Assembly: GCF_022965805.1 (NCBI RefSeq)
Contig: NC_133108.1
Coordinates: 38,262,051-38,326,050, forward strand
Reading direction: 5' to 3'
Source of the DNA: Primulina eburnea
Taxonomy: Eukaryota; Streptophyta; Magnoliopsida; Lamiales; Gesneriaceae
Length of the DNA stretch: 64,000 nt
Both the position numbers and the translations under genes were made by a program. Positions 1-11,180 of this stretch are shown here, piece by piece; within the stretch, counting starts at the first letter, position 1; every line of letters begins with the position of its first letter. The notes beneath the pieces were generated by a model. It was not told where the DNA came from. It saw only the letters and a program-made list of their open reading frames with translations, and ran no database searches.

Positions 1-260
1 GCTAACTTCGGTATTTTCCCAAGGTTAGTTAATGATTTCGGTATAGACGGTATTTACTGATACTGTAGCAAAAAATCGGTATGCCGAATGTGTTGGTAAG
101 GATGACATGAAATATATATCATACCGAAATTTCGTTATACTTTCGGCACGATATTGGTATTTGTTTTCTCTGTACCAAAATTTCCGGTATAGTACACGGT
201 CTCTTTGAAAAACCAGTATACCCTATGAAAAAACCGATTTACCATACCGAACTAGCCCTA
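1..260. repeat. CGGTAT-rich MITE, cut by the window start
   Basis: The first 260 bases are built from short alternating CGGTAT and ATACCG words in both orientations, ending with a CCATACCGAACTAGCCCTA-like terminus. This arrangement is typical of plant hAT-type miniature elements rich in palindromic TTCGGTAT words. The left end lies outside the window, so terminal repeats and target duplication cannot be checked. There is no coding potential. Confidence 0.5.
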
Positions 261-1309
261 CATCTAGCATTTGGTTATTCCTAGAAAAACTTGTACCACC
301 TCCTTTGCCATGAAAATTCTAAACTTGATTATGTAAATTGGGTTATATATTAATTAGTTTTTTTTCTTCCAATTGATCAAAACTAGTGTTAGTGCGATAA
401 TTTTTTTTTTTTTTCGTTTAGTCTGATTCGCACCGAAGTTTTCAATTTCAACCATATTTGTAAATAAATATGTACGTACGAATCATTATGACTCATAGTG
501 ACTATTGAAGGTTTTTAGCTCACGACAAAGAAAAAAATGGCAAAAGATTTCAAATACTTTTTCACAAAGCATCTGAAAGAAGTCAAAAGGATGACACTAA
601 GGGGAGGAATTTTGTCGAAGCACAACCATAAAAAACATTATAAAGTATAAATCCACGAACCTCTCTCGAGTTGTAGTAAATCCTTTAGAAGAAGAAAAAA
701 TCACTAAAAAATCCAACTAGAGTTTATTAAATTAAGAGAAGACTGCAATATTCATTCGGTATGTTTTTCCTTTTACAAGGTTGGTGTTATCTATGTTTTC
801 AAAAATTGGAGTTTAGTTATATCAGAAGTGCTATTATGATACTGTATACGTTAGTGTCATGTCATCTTCATGTCAGTGCAATGTAGACGTCAGAGGTTCA
901 TGCAACGTCACGTCGACAAAATGACCAAAATTGCAAAAGAATAAGAGAAAATAGTTTATTTGGTTCATTAACTTGTTCAATTTGTGTTTGATCCATTAAG
1001 TTTTCAAATTTTTTGTTTTGATATACTATTTTTTTATTTTTAATTTTTAGCTATTTTGATTCAATTGCTGACGTGACACCGAAAAATACTGACATGATAC
1101 TGAAAAATGCTGATATGACATCAAAAAATGACAATGTAGCATTGAATATGCCGACTTTTCAGATGTCACGTCATCAATTTCACCAAAACAGTCAAAATTT
1201 AAAAGTTAATGTACCAAAACCAAATTTTGAAATTTATAGACAAAAAACCAAAATTGAATAATTTAATGGCCTAATGAACACAACTCGAGACGACCAATCC
1301 CTAGTTAAT
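261..1309. other. AT-rich DNA, possible viral promoter remnant and a degraded repeat
   Basis: No gene is visible. At about 560-700 an as-1-like GATGACAC stretch is followed by TATAAAGTATAAAT and a CT-rich stretch, the layout of a pararetroviral promoter; it sits just upstream of the capsid remnant, so it may be the left end of the viral insertion. From about 950 to 1280 there is a repeat-like block with recurring CTGACATGA/CTGATATGA words and loosely inverted ends (GGTTCATTAAC, TAATGGCCTAATGAAC). The 62-codon open frame inside it looks like chance. Confidence 0.35.
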
Positions 1310-2140
1310 AGGATCCTTTCTCAAGTAACATTAGAAAGTGTGGGATCTTATGATACAAACATGGGTGGACCCCAAATCGATTTTAGGGAGGAGAATCACA
1401 TCTAACAAGAACCTGATAAAGGAGTAATCAAATATTACTCCATTAAACACCATATGGGAAAATTGTTTTAGAATCAATACATCCTTATGGAATTAAACTT
1501 AACTTGGTGTACTGGTTTTAGAAACAGAAAAGATCTCATATATGACTGGATATCTGCTATGGGGATCGCAACAAGAACTTTTGATCTCAAGCACAAATGG
1601 GTCAACTATTTCAACAGTCAAGATACAGAAGAGAAAAATATATATACTCAATTTTTGTAAGTCTTGAATTATACGACATATGTATAGTAGATTAATATAT
1701 TATGTTATTAAATAAATACATATAGAATTTAGGAGTTCCGGAAAATATATCAATGCAGCTTTTTTTTTTGCCAAAATGTCGAGTCCTTAGAGAAATGTTA
1801 ATAAGAGAATACATTCCTTGTAGTCTAGATACTTTGGCCAGAAGAGCCTATTTTCTTAAAGAAAAATTGACAGAATGATATCATCTAACATCATTACAAA
1901 AGAGTAGCAAAAGATTAATGGTTACTAACAAACATATTCATTTATGTTGTAAAGAAAATGATCTTCCAACGATCATTGAAAGTAAACCACAAAGACATAA
2001 AAGAAAGAAATCCAGATCTCATCCTTATTCCAGAAGTGGAATAAACGAAAGAATTTTTTGGAAACCAAGAACTGCAAGTTCTAGATAGAAGGCCAGATCT
2101 TACAAATCTGGATAAAGATGTGGACCATCAAGAAGCATGA
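1310..2140 (+). pseudogene. Pararetroviral capsid (CP) remnant
   Basis: Short open stretches interrupted by stops resemble caulimovirid capsid sequence. One stretch at about 1490-1660 contains motif WCTGF and then a conserved-looking stretch of about 50 residues. Another at 1780-1880 carries REMLIREYIP. From about 1925 to 2090 comes a lysine/arginine-rich tail with a Cys-Cys pair where the family has its zinc knuckle, but a full CCHC knuckle is not preserved. At least four in-frame stops and several frame changes break it. Assignment rests on motif likeness and on its position before movement-protein and protease remnants. Confidence 0.55.
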
Positions 2141-2689
2141 TCTCGTCCCAAGCCTCAAATTCATCTTGAAGTACCAGATGGACACTAGCCAGAAAAACTT
2201 TCAGAAGAGCTCATACCAGAGCTAATGAAAGTTTCAAAAACTACAATTGCTGGACATCTGGAGCAAAAGAAAACATCTCAACCAAATGCCCATAAAACGA
2301 GAAAAAAATGCAAAAGACGCTTCAAGCCAACTCCGAATATTTTATAAGCAGTTTATTAGAAAGACTTAGTTCAAGTATATTAGTTTGAGGATATTATTTC
2401 AGACAGCAGTATATATACGAACAAAAAGTCTTGAGGAAAAAAGATCTTATGAAGATACATAATCAAAGTCTGATTGAAGAAGACTTATTTTGGCACGAAA
2501 CACGTGAAAATGTATCTAGTTTCTTCAGCCAGACAACTATATCTCATAATATGGTCTAAAAGATCATAAAAAAAATGCTAGCCTACAGAGATATTAAGGA
2601 CTCTCTGTGGGACATGTAGAAAAATTTTTAGGTAATCCTGGCCTAAGAAACATAAATCATTACTTAACCTATAAGATTTCTAGAAGGAA

Positions 2690-5600
2690 AATGACAATCA
2701 CAATGTAACTTATAGGAAACCGGATGAAGATGCAGCTATTTTTTTTTTAAGAGTTAAAAGAGGAATTATAGAAGCTCAAGCCAAAATTAGCGTGAACCAT
2801 GTCTTGGATTCATATTAGAGCAGTACAGATCATAATAAAATCTAATTTCAAATAAAGAATAGATTCACCCAAATATATTTGAATATGCAATAAACTAACG
2901 AGTAATTTTCAAGATTTAATATTTGAACTATCTCGAGAATATATGTGCAGGAAAACTTGTAGGAGTCATGTAACGAACCGTACTCTTATTACTTAAAATT
3001 TGCGGAAAAATTAAAAATTTTCTTTTAAACTAAAAGGAATGCGGAAATGAAATCAAATACGGTCGTCACTACATCCTTCATCAATAAAAATGTTTGAAAT
3101 CGACATCACCAATAAAATTTGCTAAAAAGAAACACTTGCTCCAAAAGTCTTGAAATTAAACATAACATCAGAGTATTTTGACTTGCATAAAAATCGTAAA
3201 ATAACATGGGCGGTCCTCGGGTTTAGCCTGCCGCTCAGTCCAAGCCTGCCCCTTGGTCGCCACCTCCTGTCTCCTCATCAACATACTCACCTGCATCGAT
3301 CAAGTCTAGTGAGTCTAAAGACTCAACACATATAAACTGGAATAACGAGTACTACATAATAAAATCACATGCAACTTTAAAATAGGACATACATAACTTG
3401 AAACTTGAACTTGCGTATTAAAACTTGAACATACGTACATACATACTTCGACGTGCCATAACTTAAACTTTTCATACACATGCTGCATACTTGAACATAC
3501 TTGAACATACATAACTTCATCATTTTGCGTAGAGGATGTTTCAAAGCAAGTGACCCATACATAATAAACGCCTGATCAGACAAACCACAGTACTGGGCTG
3601 ACAGGGACGTATCCACTGCCACATACATGAGATCCCCGTTCATAATTTAACGGGCTGGTTGGTCCCCGTTCATAATTTAACGCTTTCCAACCACGATCTA
3701 ACCCGTTCATAATTTAACGGGGTGGAGAGGTCCTCGGCCACGTTCACCGACTTCCAAACCCATTCATAATTTGGTCACAAGACATTTAGCATACCTCAAA
3801 ACTTAAAAATATTTTCTTGCACGTCATACATACTTACTTGGCGTTGAGGGATTCGTTGGACTTTGACTGGGGCCGTCGTTGCTGCACATACTAACATGAA
3901 ACGGCATACTTAACTGGCATAACTTAGACGTAGAAATCATACTTACTCCTAAGCTCAATCAATACTTAGGACGTTCTAAGTTTTCCCATGACTCGACCTT
4001 GAAAACATCATATTAAACCTTAACATACAACCTCAAACCGAATCCTAAGTGATGAAAGAATGTATCCCAAAAATAGGAGGACACGGACCCCGTGCCTAGG
4101 TCCGGGCTTGGGTCCATGTAGACACTGCATGGTGTGTGTGTCGAAAAGTAAAGGCACGGACCCCGTCTATAGGTCCGGGTCAGGGTCCGTGTAGATACTG
4201 TGAAGGGAACACTCGGAAAGGAGAGGGGCACAGACCCCGTGCATGGGTCCGTGTGGAGGGTCCGTGTACTCTCGGGAACTTGGCACTGCTGAGGGAACAA
4301 AGGCACGGACCCTGTGTGGGGGTCCGGGTGAGGGTCCGTGTACTCGCGGGACAAGAAAACTCACGAGAATTTTGTACATGTTTTGTTTAGCGCTCTCGAC
4401 TCTATTGTACGGACCATGAGTGGACACCTCGAGACCCATCCTAGCTTGCCATAACCTTAAAACACATTCGCATAGACTCCCAAAGCAACAATGTTCACCT
4501 TACGACGCATATCATTAAAAAAACGTGGCAATTGACACCGAAACGTTTCCTACGGCTTTAATGAGGTCGAGTGCCTATCGACACTAAACAACCTATCAAA
4601 TAACAACCCAACATCATACTAAGCATACCTAGACGCAGCAACGATCACCCGTCGATCCCACGAAAAACGTCATAACTCACTCAATTTTCATCCAAAAATC
4701 TCGAATTTTATATCAAATCGAAGGCATCGAAAAGTTCTACAATTTTCTAGTTGAAAGTTTCTCAAAATCCCGACGGAAAAATCACAGTTTTCAACAGAAC
4801 AGTAAGTTACGAGTTTTCAGATCTAAAAAGTATTTCAAAACGCATTCAAACCATTTTCCGCTCAAACGACGAATGTCACACATGAATGTTTACGCATAAA
4901 AATAACCCAACACATAATATGACAAGATCGATACAGAAAGAACAGAATATACGTGCCTTTTGATATTTAAAAATACCGTAACGACGATACCGAAACGGAG
5001 ATGGCGCTAGGATTGATCCGGGACGATGGTGGCTCGATTATCTTGCAATAAAAGCTCCGAAAACTAGTTGGAAAATAAAGGGGAATGGGTGGCTGCTGTG
5101 GTGCCAAGAACCCTAAAGTTTTCTTATCAAAATATTCAATTGAAATGTGTATGTGTGTGTTGTGTGAGTTTAACGTGTGTAAGTGTGTGTTAGTGGTGTG
5201 TGTGCGTGTGTTAGGGTAAAATTTAGGTAATTTAATTGTTTAATTGTCCTATTAAAATGCTAAATAAAAGGCTAATCAAGTTGCTCCTTAACAATGCTAG
5301 TTAAAATGTTATAAAGATGCTAATCCACTATTAACTTTAAATAAACTCTCTTAATTTAAAATTAATGCACAAATAACAACTTTAAAAGTCTTAAAATTCT
5401 AAACTTCATAAATAAATAATTTAGGCTTTAAAATACTAAAACTAAATAAATTATTCAAAATACCCCTTCCTAACTTAAAATAAAAATACCGCATTATAAA
5501 ATCGCCTAAATCGTCGCCGGTCTCATTTCCTCGATCCTGCCTCGAATAATCGCCTGAGACATAAAACTCAAGGAAAACGTTTTAACGTGAATCAACTAAA

Positions 5601-6110
5601 CATATTATAATTTAAAATAATGCAAATTCATAAATCATGAATTAAAACCCAATTTAATGAAATAAACATGCATTAAAACCATTTAGAAAAATACATAAGG
5701 AATTTAATAACTTGCACACACGTGGTTCATGTGGACCTCAAATTTTCGGGACGTCACAAGTCATTTATCCAAGAATTTCTTACAACCTAACAGATCGAGA
5801 CTTCAGCCGAACCTTGACGTTACATAAAAATTTAAAGGAATAAAGGTTGATAATATAAGGCACTAAACCATTTTCTGTTACCTATCATATTTCATATGCT
5901 ATGTCTAATACTCATCATTAATTTTTTTATTAGAAATGATTTTATTGAAATCTTATAAATTTTTGAGAAAGTTGTTAAGACAATTTATCCAGAAATAATC
6001 GAGTTTCTTTTAATACAGGAAACAAATATCCACATCCAAGACAAATAGATTTTACAAACAAATCAAAGTCTTAGGCTGAAATAAAAAGATCATCTTTCCA
6101 AAGAGATAGA
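2690..6110 (+). pseudogene. Pararetroviral movement protein remnant, split by a solo LTR
   Basis: The clearest part lies just after the inserted LTR. From about 5766 an open stretch begins YPRISYNLTDRDF, followed in shifted frames by a PFSVTY-like segment near 5870; this pattern is characteristic of caulimovirid 30K-type movement proteins. Fragments before the LTR (about 2690-2968) appear to be its N-terminal part. The reading frame is broken by many stops besides the 2.8-kb insertion. The 5-bp duplication agtca on both sides of the LTR shows that the two halves were continuous before insertion. Confidence 0.6.
2969..5758 (-). mobile_element. Solo LTR (2790 bp), Ty3/gypsy-type, same superfamily as the LARD LTRs
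   Basis: The element begins TGTAACG and ends GTCACA, flanked on both sides by agtca (2964-2968 and 5759-5763). Read on the minus strand, its start (TGTGACGTCCCGAAAATT) and its end match the start and end of the 3.57-kb LTRs at 33495 and 39903, and so do internal blocks: the TG-rich stretch, the CGTTAAATTATGAACG repeats and a GACAGGAGGTGGCGACCAAG-like block. There is no internal domain, so it is a solo LTR left by LTR-LTR recombination. Its GC-rich region at 4075-4350 holds four copies of a GGCACGGACCC unit; the open frames there are by-products of this array. Confidence 0.9.
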
Positions 6111-6429
6111 ATCACAAGTTACGGGTGGGGAACAATACATGTCTAGGGAACTCAAACGTATCAAAAATATTTTCAATAATAGGAAAACTTAAATGTCCAA
6201 AAGGATGGAGAGAAATTGAAATAGTATTTGATATTACAAGCCAGATGAAGCAATTCCCTAGCAATATCATATATTATTTTGAACAACCTATAATAAGAAC
6301 TTACTAAAAGATAATAAACATCGGTGACTTCAAATTTCATATTAAAGGAATGATAGGAAAAGAACCTGACCAACTGGTTCTTTGATTAGAGGTTTTAGAA
6401 GAACATAAAACTTGGAAACAACTTCAGAA

Positions 6430-7030
6430 TGAAATGAAATTCGTAGTGGAAACAGGGTGTGGAGAATCCAATGACCAGAAGCTCATTCTCAATACACATT
6501 CTATTGGTGATGTCAGAAAAACAATAAAGCATAATAAATTGTTGCTTATATTGATTCAGGAGCTAAAATTTGCACAACAAAAAGATGAGTTTTTTGAAAA
6601 AAAATTGGAAGCTGGATGAGATTTCTCAAAACGTATCTTAATATTATGAAAAAAGACTAAGAAGTAGGAATCATAATAGGAAGTGCATGAAAAAAACCTT
6701 GATATAAGGTAAAAGCACCACGAATTTATTTTCATGATATATGAGCAAGAATTTTGTTAAGAAAAAATTTCTTAAAAATGTTCAAAAGCTACGCACAAGA
6801 AAATCAGACAATGAGCTTAGTGTTCACAATACCATGTGATCACAAAATTATGGTCCAACGACTAATAGAATCATTTTACAGAAAAATGTCGATCCAATTT
6901 TGCAGTAAGTGTGGTGATGAAGGAAAACTTCCACCTGAAAATAAAAGATTCCAGAAGATTTGGAGAAACAATGCTCAAAATAATAACATAACAATGCCTC
7001 CAACCAGAGGAGAGAAATTTCTAAGATAGA
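6430..7030 (+). pseudogene. Pararetroviral aspartic protease remnant
   Basis: At about 6535-6575 one frame reads AYIDSGAKICTTK, containing the retroviral-type aspartic protease motif D-S-G-A, before a stop. A second conserved-looking block at about 6715-6850 carries PRIYFHD, then LRKNFLKMF and FTIPC, the usual C-terminal half of a pararetroviral protease with its ILLGNNF-like motif mutated. The two blocks lie in different frames with several stops between. The following stretch to 7030 (about 60 residues, with CSKC) is the linker towards the missing RT. Confidence 0.65.
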
Positions 7031-7329
7031 TTTACAACAAAAATATGTAGAGATTGAACCCATGGTATCCCTAGAATATGTCAAGAAAAAGCTTAAATAA
7101 AGCTACAATGAGAATCCATTGGCATGAAGGGAAAGAAACCAAGTCAAAGCTAATTAAAGTAAAGGAAGGAAAATAAGATGAGTTCGTCAGATGTAAGCTT
7201 ATCTCGATGAACATCGTTGATCAAAAGGATATGCAAATTATTATTAATCAATTCTGTGTGTTAGGATCAAGCGCTTACTATATAGCTGTTAGCCAATGTG
7301 CAACTTTATTTTCTTATACTTGTGGCAGG

Positions 7330-7880
7330 GCATAATGCACCTAATTGGGTACAATGAGTCGGTCTACTAGGCCCATGTGTCCGGAGAGGTGCGTGTCTAT
7401 TTGCTGGTGCTATCTCATATCTCTTAGAGATCAGTCTTACCATTTCCCTACCGTCGGCCCTGTCCCCAGTAGAGAGACTATTATATGTTAAGATCTGGTG
7501 TCACTCTTTTGCGGCCCACTTAGCCAATCAGATCAAGCGGCGCAACGTCAGTTGCTTGACGCATGAGAACTTCCAAGGAGGTCACCCATCTCAGTACTAC
7601 TCTCACTTATTGAGGTTACTTTTTTATCTGTTAGTGATGTTTCATATTCCTTAGAGATCAGTCTTACCCTTTCTCTATCATTGGCTATGTCCCCAGCAGA
7701 GACAGTATTACCCATTAAGATTTGGTGTCACTCTTTTACGGCCCACTTAGCCAACCAGATCAAGCGGCATAACATCACCAGCTTGACGCATGAGAACTTC
7801 CCAAGATGTCACTCATCCCAGTACTACTTTCACTCATGCACGTTTTACCCAACACATGGATATCATCATATAACAACCCA
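7330..7880 (-). repeat. Tandem pair of 5S-rRNA-like sequences (Cassandra-type TRIM debris?)
   Basis: Two copies of a unit with a period of 227 bp (anchor GATCAGTCTTACC at 7429 and 7656) each contain a stretch clearly related to the complement of plant 5S rRNA. At 7565-7606 it reads GAGAACTTCCAAGGAGGTCA then CCCATCTCAGTACTACTCTC; at 7794-7835 the matching stretch is more mutated. Weaker 5S similarity follows each copy (TGTTAGTGATGTTTCATATTCC; CTCATGCACGTTTTACCC). The sequences are too short and diverged to be functional 5S genes. Cassandra TRIM retrotransposons carry 5S-derived sequence in their LTRs, so this may be two decayed Cassandra-type LTRs, but I could not find clean LTR ends. It sits where the viral RT should be. 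Confidence 0.6.
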
Positions 7881-8299
7881 GGTTTTCTAGTAAGAAATCA
7901 TGGTGAGATAAAAACAAACAAACCCAAGTTAGTATAATTAATTATCAAGAAATTAATAAAATTTTGGAATTTGATAGGTTTATACATAGCAGAAATCATT
8001 TAATTAGTTGTATACGCAACACTAAAATGTCATCTAAGTTTGTTTACAAGTCCAAATTCTAACATATACGAATGGAGGAAAAATATAAGAAATTTACATC
8101 TTTCTCCACATCACAAGATCATTATATTTGGATGGTTTTATCAATGAGGTTGGCTAATACACTACAGATATGTCAAAAGAAATGGAAATTTTATTCAAAC
8201 ATTATCTTGCTTTCATGTTTATGTATATTTTTTATATTTTAATTGTATTTAAAAATATGAATGAATATATTAAACATTTAAAATTATTTTTAAAATTTG

Positions 8300-8900
8300 T
8301 AAACATGAAGGCTCGGTCTTATCTGAAAACAAAACAGTCATAACTAAAACAAATATTGAATTTCTTGGAGCAGAAATCGATGAGTCACAAATAATTCTAC
8401 AAGAACACAATGTAGAAGAAGTGATTGTCTCTTTTTAAGAAAAACTCAAATGTTCCTAAAATGGTTATTCCTTAAGAAGAAGATGATATGATATTATAAA
8501 CTTATGACAGTGATCATTGGTAGGAAGATGTTAATTTTTAGGAGTTATTAATTTTGCTGGAATTTTAATTAAAAATCTAGCAAAATAAAGGAGATCTTTA
8601 TTCTATTACTAAATAAAGATGTGATATTTATATGAACAGAAGAACATACTAGATGTCTTAGCCAATTTTAAAAAAAAAATTAAATAAACCTTTTAAAACT
8701 GGTTATTCTTTAAGACAAAGATGATATGATATTATACACTTATGACAGTGATCATTGGTAGGCAACATTGCTTACAAACCTCACAACAGAATGAAAACAA
8801 CTATGCATATAATGTATCAGACTATTCTCCAATTCAGAGGTCATACGATGACAAATCAACAAAAAATAATTCTATGCAGTAAAAAGATATTTTTTTAAAA
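8300..8900 (+). pseudogene. Pararetroviral reverse transcriptase C-terminus and RNase H remnant
   Basis: At about 8345-8440 one frame contains NIEFLGAEID, the FLG-EI motif at the end of the pararetroviral RT palm/thumb. At about 8535-8600 a LGVINFAG-like stretch matches the connection region (FLG-L-YA-). At about 8740-8870 a DSDHWW stretch sits where the RNase H D-A-S-D motif belongs, followed by a degraded downstream part. Stops and frame changes are frequent. A 62-bp segment is present twice (8463-8524 and 8701-8762). The catalytic YxDD region of RT was not found. Confidence 0.6.
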
Positions 8901-9020
8901 TAGTCATTATTCCTACTTGATAAGAAATTCGCATTGAAATATGATAATAAGATGCAATTTCTATGTTAAAATTATATTTTTAATATTATTGTTATTAAAT
9001 CTCATGAGAATATTCTTGTA

Positions 9021-9369
9021 TGTTGGGTGCAATAATTGTCCCTGCTTGGTAGATCGATCAAACCATGGTGTTTGAGCTATTGTGTGGTTTAAAAAATTTG
9101 AGTTGCACCATTACCACTAGCTATAGCTTTTGGTAAAGCGGTAAGCACTTGGTCCTACAATTGGTATCAGAGCCAAGGTCACGGGTTTGATTCCCATTGA
9201 TTGCAAGGAGTACAATTATTGGGAGGGAGATTGTTGGGTACAATAATTGTCCCTGCTTGGTAGATCGATCGAACAATGGTGCTTGAGCTGCTGTGCGGTT
9301 TAAAAGATTTGAGTTGCACCATTACCACTAGCTATAGCTTTTGGTAAAGCAGTAAGTACTCGGTCCTCA
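9021..9369 (+). mobile_element. Complete TRIM retrotransposon (349 bp)
   Basis: Two LTRs of about 139 bp (9021-9159 and 9232-9369), each starting TGTTGGGT and ending in CA, flank a 72-bp interior. Directly after the first LTR is TTGGTATCAGAGCCA (9161-9175), a primer binding site complementary to initiator tRNA-Met. Directly before the second is the purine tract GGGAGGGAGA. The 5-bp duplication ttgta flanks the whole (9016-9020, 9370-9374). The LTRs differ at roughly a dozen positions by eye, so insertion is not recent. It has no coding capacity and needs proteins from another element. Confidence 0.95.
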
Positions 9370-9384
9370 TTGTATATTTTATAA

Positions 9385-10990
9385 CAATAGATGGGCAATG
9401 CTGATATTGATGACATCATAAAAATGCAGAAGCGTTTGAAATAACAGCTTGAAATGCTTCAGAACGAGTTTAACAAGTTTGTTTTAAATGCAGAAGTTGC
9501 GGGTAAACTACAACAATTTGATAAAGCACAGTCTCCGATCGAATCACATGAATTTTACAGACTTACTCTTAATTGTGGTATGTATTGCAAAAGCATATCC
9601 TCCTGGATATCGATAAACCATTTGCTTCTAAGAAGAAGATTTCTACAGTACATCTGTATGTCTCTATACCTATAGTAAATGATTCGAGTACTTCTAGCAC
9701 AAGTGCTAAGTCGGGATCATCTTCGGATGAGTCGGGCCGAAAAAATGGCTATGAATTCTTATCCCGAGTCATCAATTAAACTCATCATCTCGGGGCTTGA
9801 AGAGGAAGATATTAGCATTAAACCTCAAACTGACAAAGAAACATCTAAGGTTGATACTAACGAGTCTATAATTTCTCTGTTTCATGAGTATCAGCAGAAT
9901 TGAGAGTAATTAAAAACAAGAGCATAAATTAATATTTTTACGAGTCAGGTTGATATAATAGGTAATATCGCATGATCTAGATGGAACCTAATGCCCATCC
10001 TGAGGTTGTCAAGCTATGATATGATTTTGAGGCTTCTGACTTGGTCTATACCATATCATCGAGTTTCCCGAAAATATCTCTATTGTCAAAATGGATCCAG
10101 GAAGCTGTAAATGAAACACGGACAAATAATTATCATTTTCACAAATGAGATATTATGGAACTACACTTATTCAATACATCACCTGAACCAGCTAGGAAAA
10201 GCTCATACGAGACTTTCCATGTTACCAAGCTTAGGAGACCAGACATCAATGCTAGGATATTTGTCAAGGATCCTTTGGATAGGCCCTGAAAGGAGAAGGA
10301 ATGATGGAATTCCAACAGATGTCTATTATTGAATTGCTCATTCAACGAGCATTCTCAATATTATGCCTTGAAGAAGACTCGAACCTCCACACTCTTTAGC
10401 ACGAGATTTTTATTCTCGTATGTCTACCATTTCACCACCAAGGAATCTTGAAAGTCCATCATATTCCATGAATATGATATCTATCTAGTGTGATGTATGG
10501 AATATATGATGAAGTGCACCTTGTTGCCGCACTCAATGAAGATTATGTATTCACCAGGACAGCATGAAGATCATCGGTGTGTCTCATAGAGATGGACATA
10601 GTCAAGTTTTTTTTCAAACTATCGAAATTCAGTTAACAGACCTTTCATGTTGAACACAATGACTTGAAAACTAAATGGTTTTTAGAAAAAGCATTCGAAA
10701 AGAAAAATAATCTTTCGTGGATCAAGAAGCTGTTGGGGAGTAAAGAGACTAGCCGAAAATTCTCTTGGAATGCATGAACCAGAAGGAGCTAGAATCCGAG
10801 AAGATTTTTTGGTTAAGATCTGGCCGAAAATATCTTGTAAAGACAAGTTCAAGTTGTGAAGGACCACACAAGGCACGTTTTTCTCGGATACCACAAAAAA
10901 TTAAAAAATTTCTGACAAATTTAAAGAAAGCGTGTAATTCAACCACTACTAATAAAGACATGACCACTACTGAGTCACCTAAGATATAGC
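9385..10990 (+). pseudogene. Remnant of the last pararetroviral ORF (transactivator position)
   Basis: Between the RNase H remnant and the terminal promoter-like region lies a series of overlapping short open stretches (9454-9675, 9573-9779, 9679-9903, 10111-10332, 10765-10989) that look like one frameshifted protein gene. A leucine/lysine-rich helical start (about 9390-9530) is followed by a serine-rich, acidic segment (about 9690-9900), and the end is basic (about 10770-10960). Position matches ORF VI/transactivator-viroplasmin of caulimovirids with a separate last ORF. I did not recognise a diagnostic motif, so the assignment rests on position. Confidence 0.4.
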
Positions 10991-11180
10991 TGACATCAAT
11001 AATTCCATACAACAACTGACATCAATAATGAAAGCCAATTCACATGTTTCAAGTTCGAATTCAAGTCTGTCAAGGTTTTTATAAATACAGAGATATAAAG
11101 AAGTCAAAAGCATCGATCATTATCTTCAGTTTTCTTCAAAATAAATATTGTAAGAATGCATATATTTTTATTGTCACAAA
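10990..11180 (+). promoter_or_regulatory. Pararetroviral promoter and polyadenylation-like region
   Basis: Two CTGACATCAATAA repeats (as-1/bZIP-like TGACATCA cores, about 10991 and 11018) lie about 65-90 bp before TTTTTATAAATACAGAG (about 11078), and AATAAATATTG follows at about 11141. An activation element, a TATA box and a nearby AATAAA is the arrangement at the start of pararetroviral pregenomic RNA. It marks the right end of the recognisable viral insertion. Confidence 0.45.

Larger units (their letters stand above)
1310..11180 (+). mobile_element. Degenerate endogenous pararetrovirus (Caulimoviridae)
   Basis: Fragments of all expected pararetroviral modules occur on the + strand in the order capsid (1.3-2.1 kb), movement protein (2.7-6.1 kb), aspartic protease (6.4-7.0 kb), RT C-terminus and RNase H (8.3-8.9 kb), and a last ORF (9.4-11.0 kb) followed by a TATA-containing leader and AATAAA. 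Every module is broken by many stops and frameshifts, and most of the RT is missing. No integrase was seen, as expected for this family. Capsid before movement protein and a separate last ORF resemble the cavemovirus/solendovirus layout rather than badnaviruses; this genus-level reading is inference. Three later elements interrupt it (2969-5758, about 7330-7880, 9021-9369). It is an old fossil that cannot encode virus. Confidence 0.75.

Noticed and set aside
4013..4439. Overlapping open frames of 84-113 codons on both strands
   Set aside because: They fall on the GC-rich CACGGACCC array in a solo LTR; similar frames on both strands are expected from such repeats and no domain is visible.
7565..7840. 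Possible true 5S rRNA genes
   Set aside because: The homology is partial and mutated, the 120-bp gene is not complete in either unit, and there is no T-run terminator at the right place.
7681..7890. 69-codon frame
   Set aside because: Falls on the 5S-like repeat unit, whose antisense similarity to rRNA explains the sequence.
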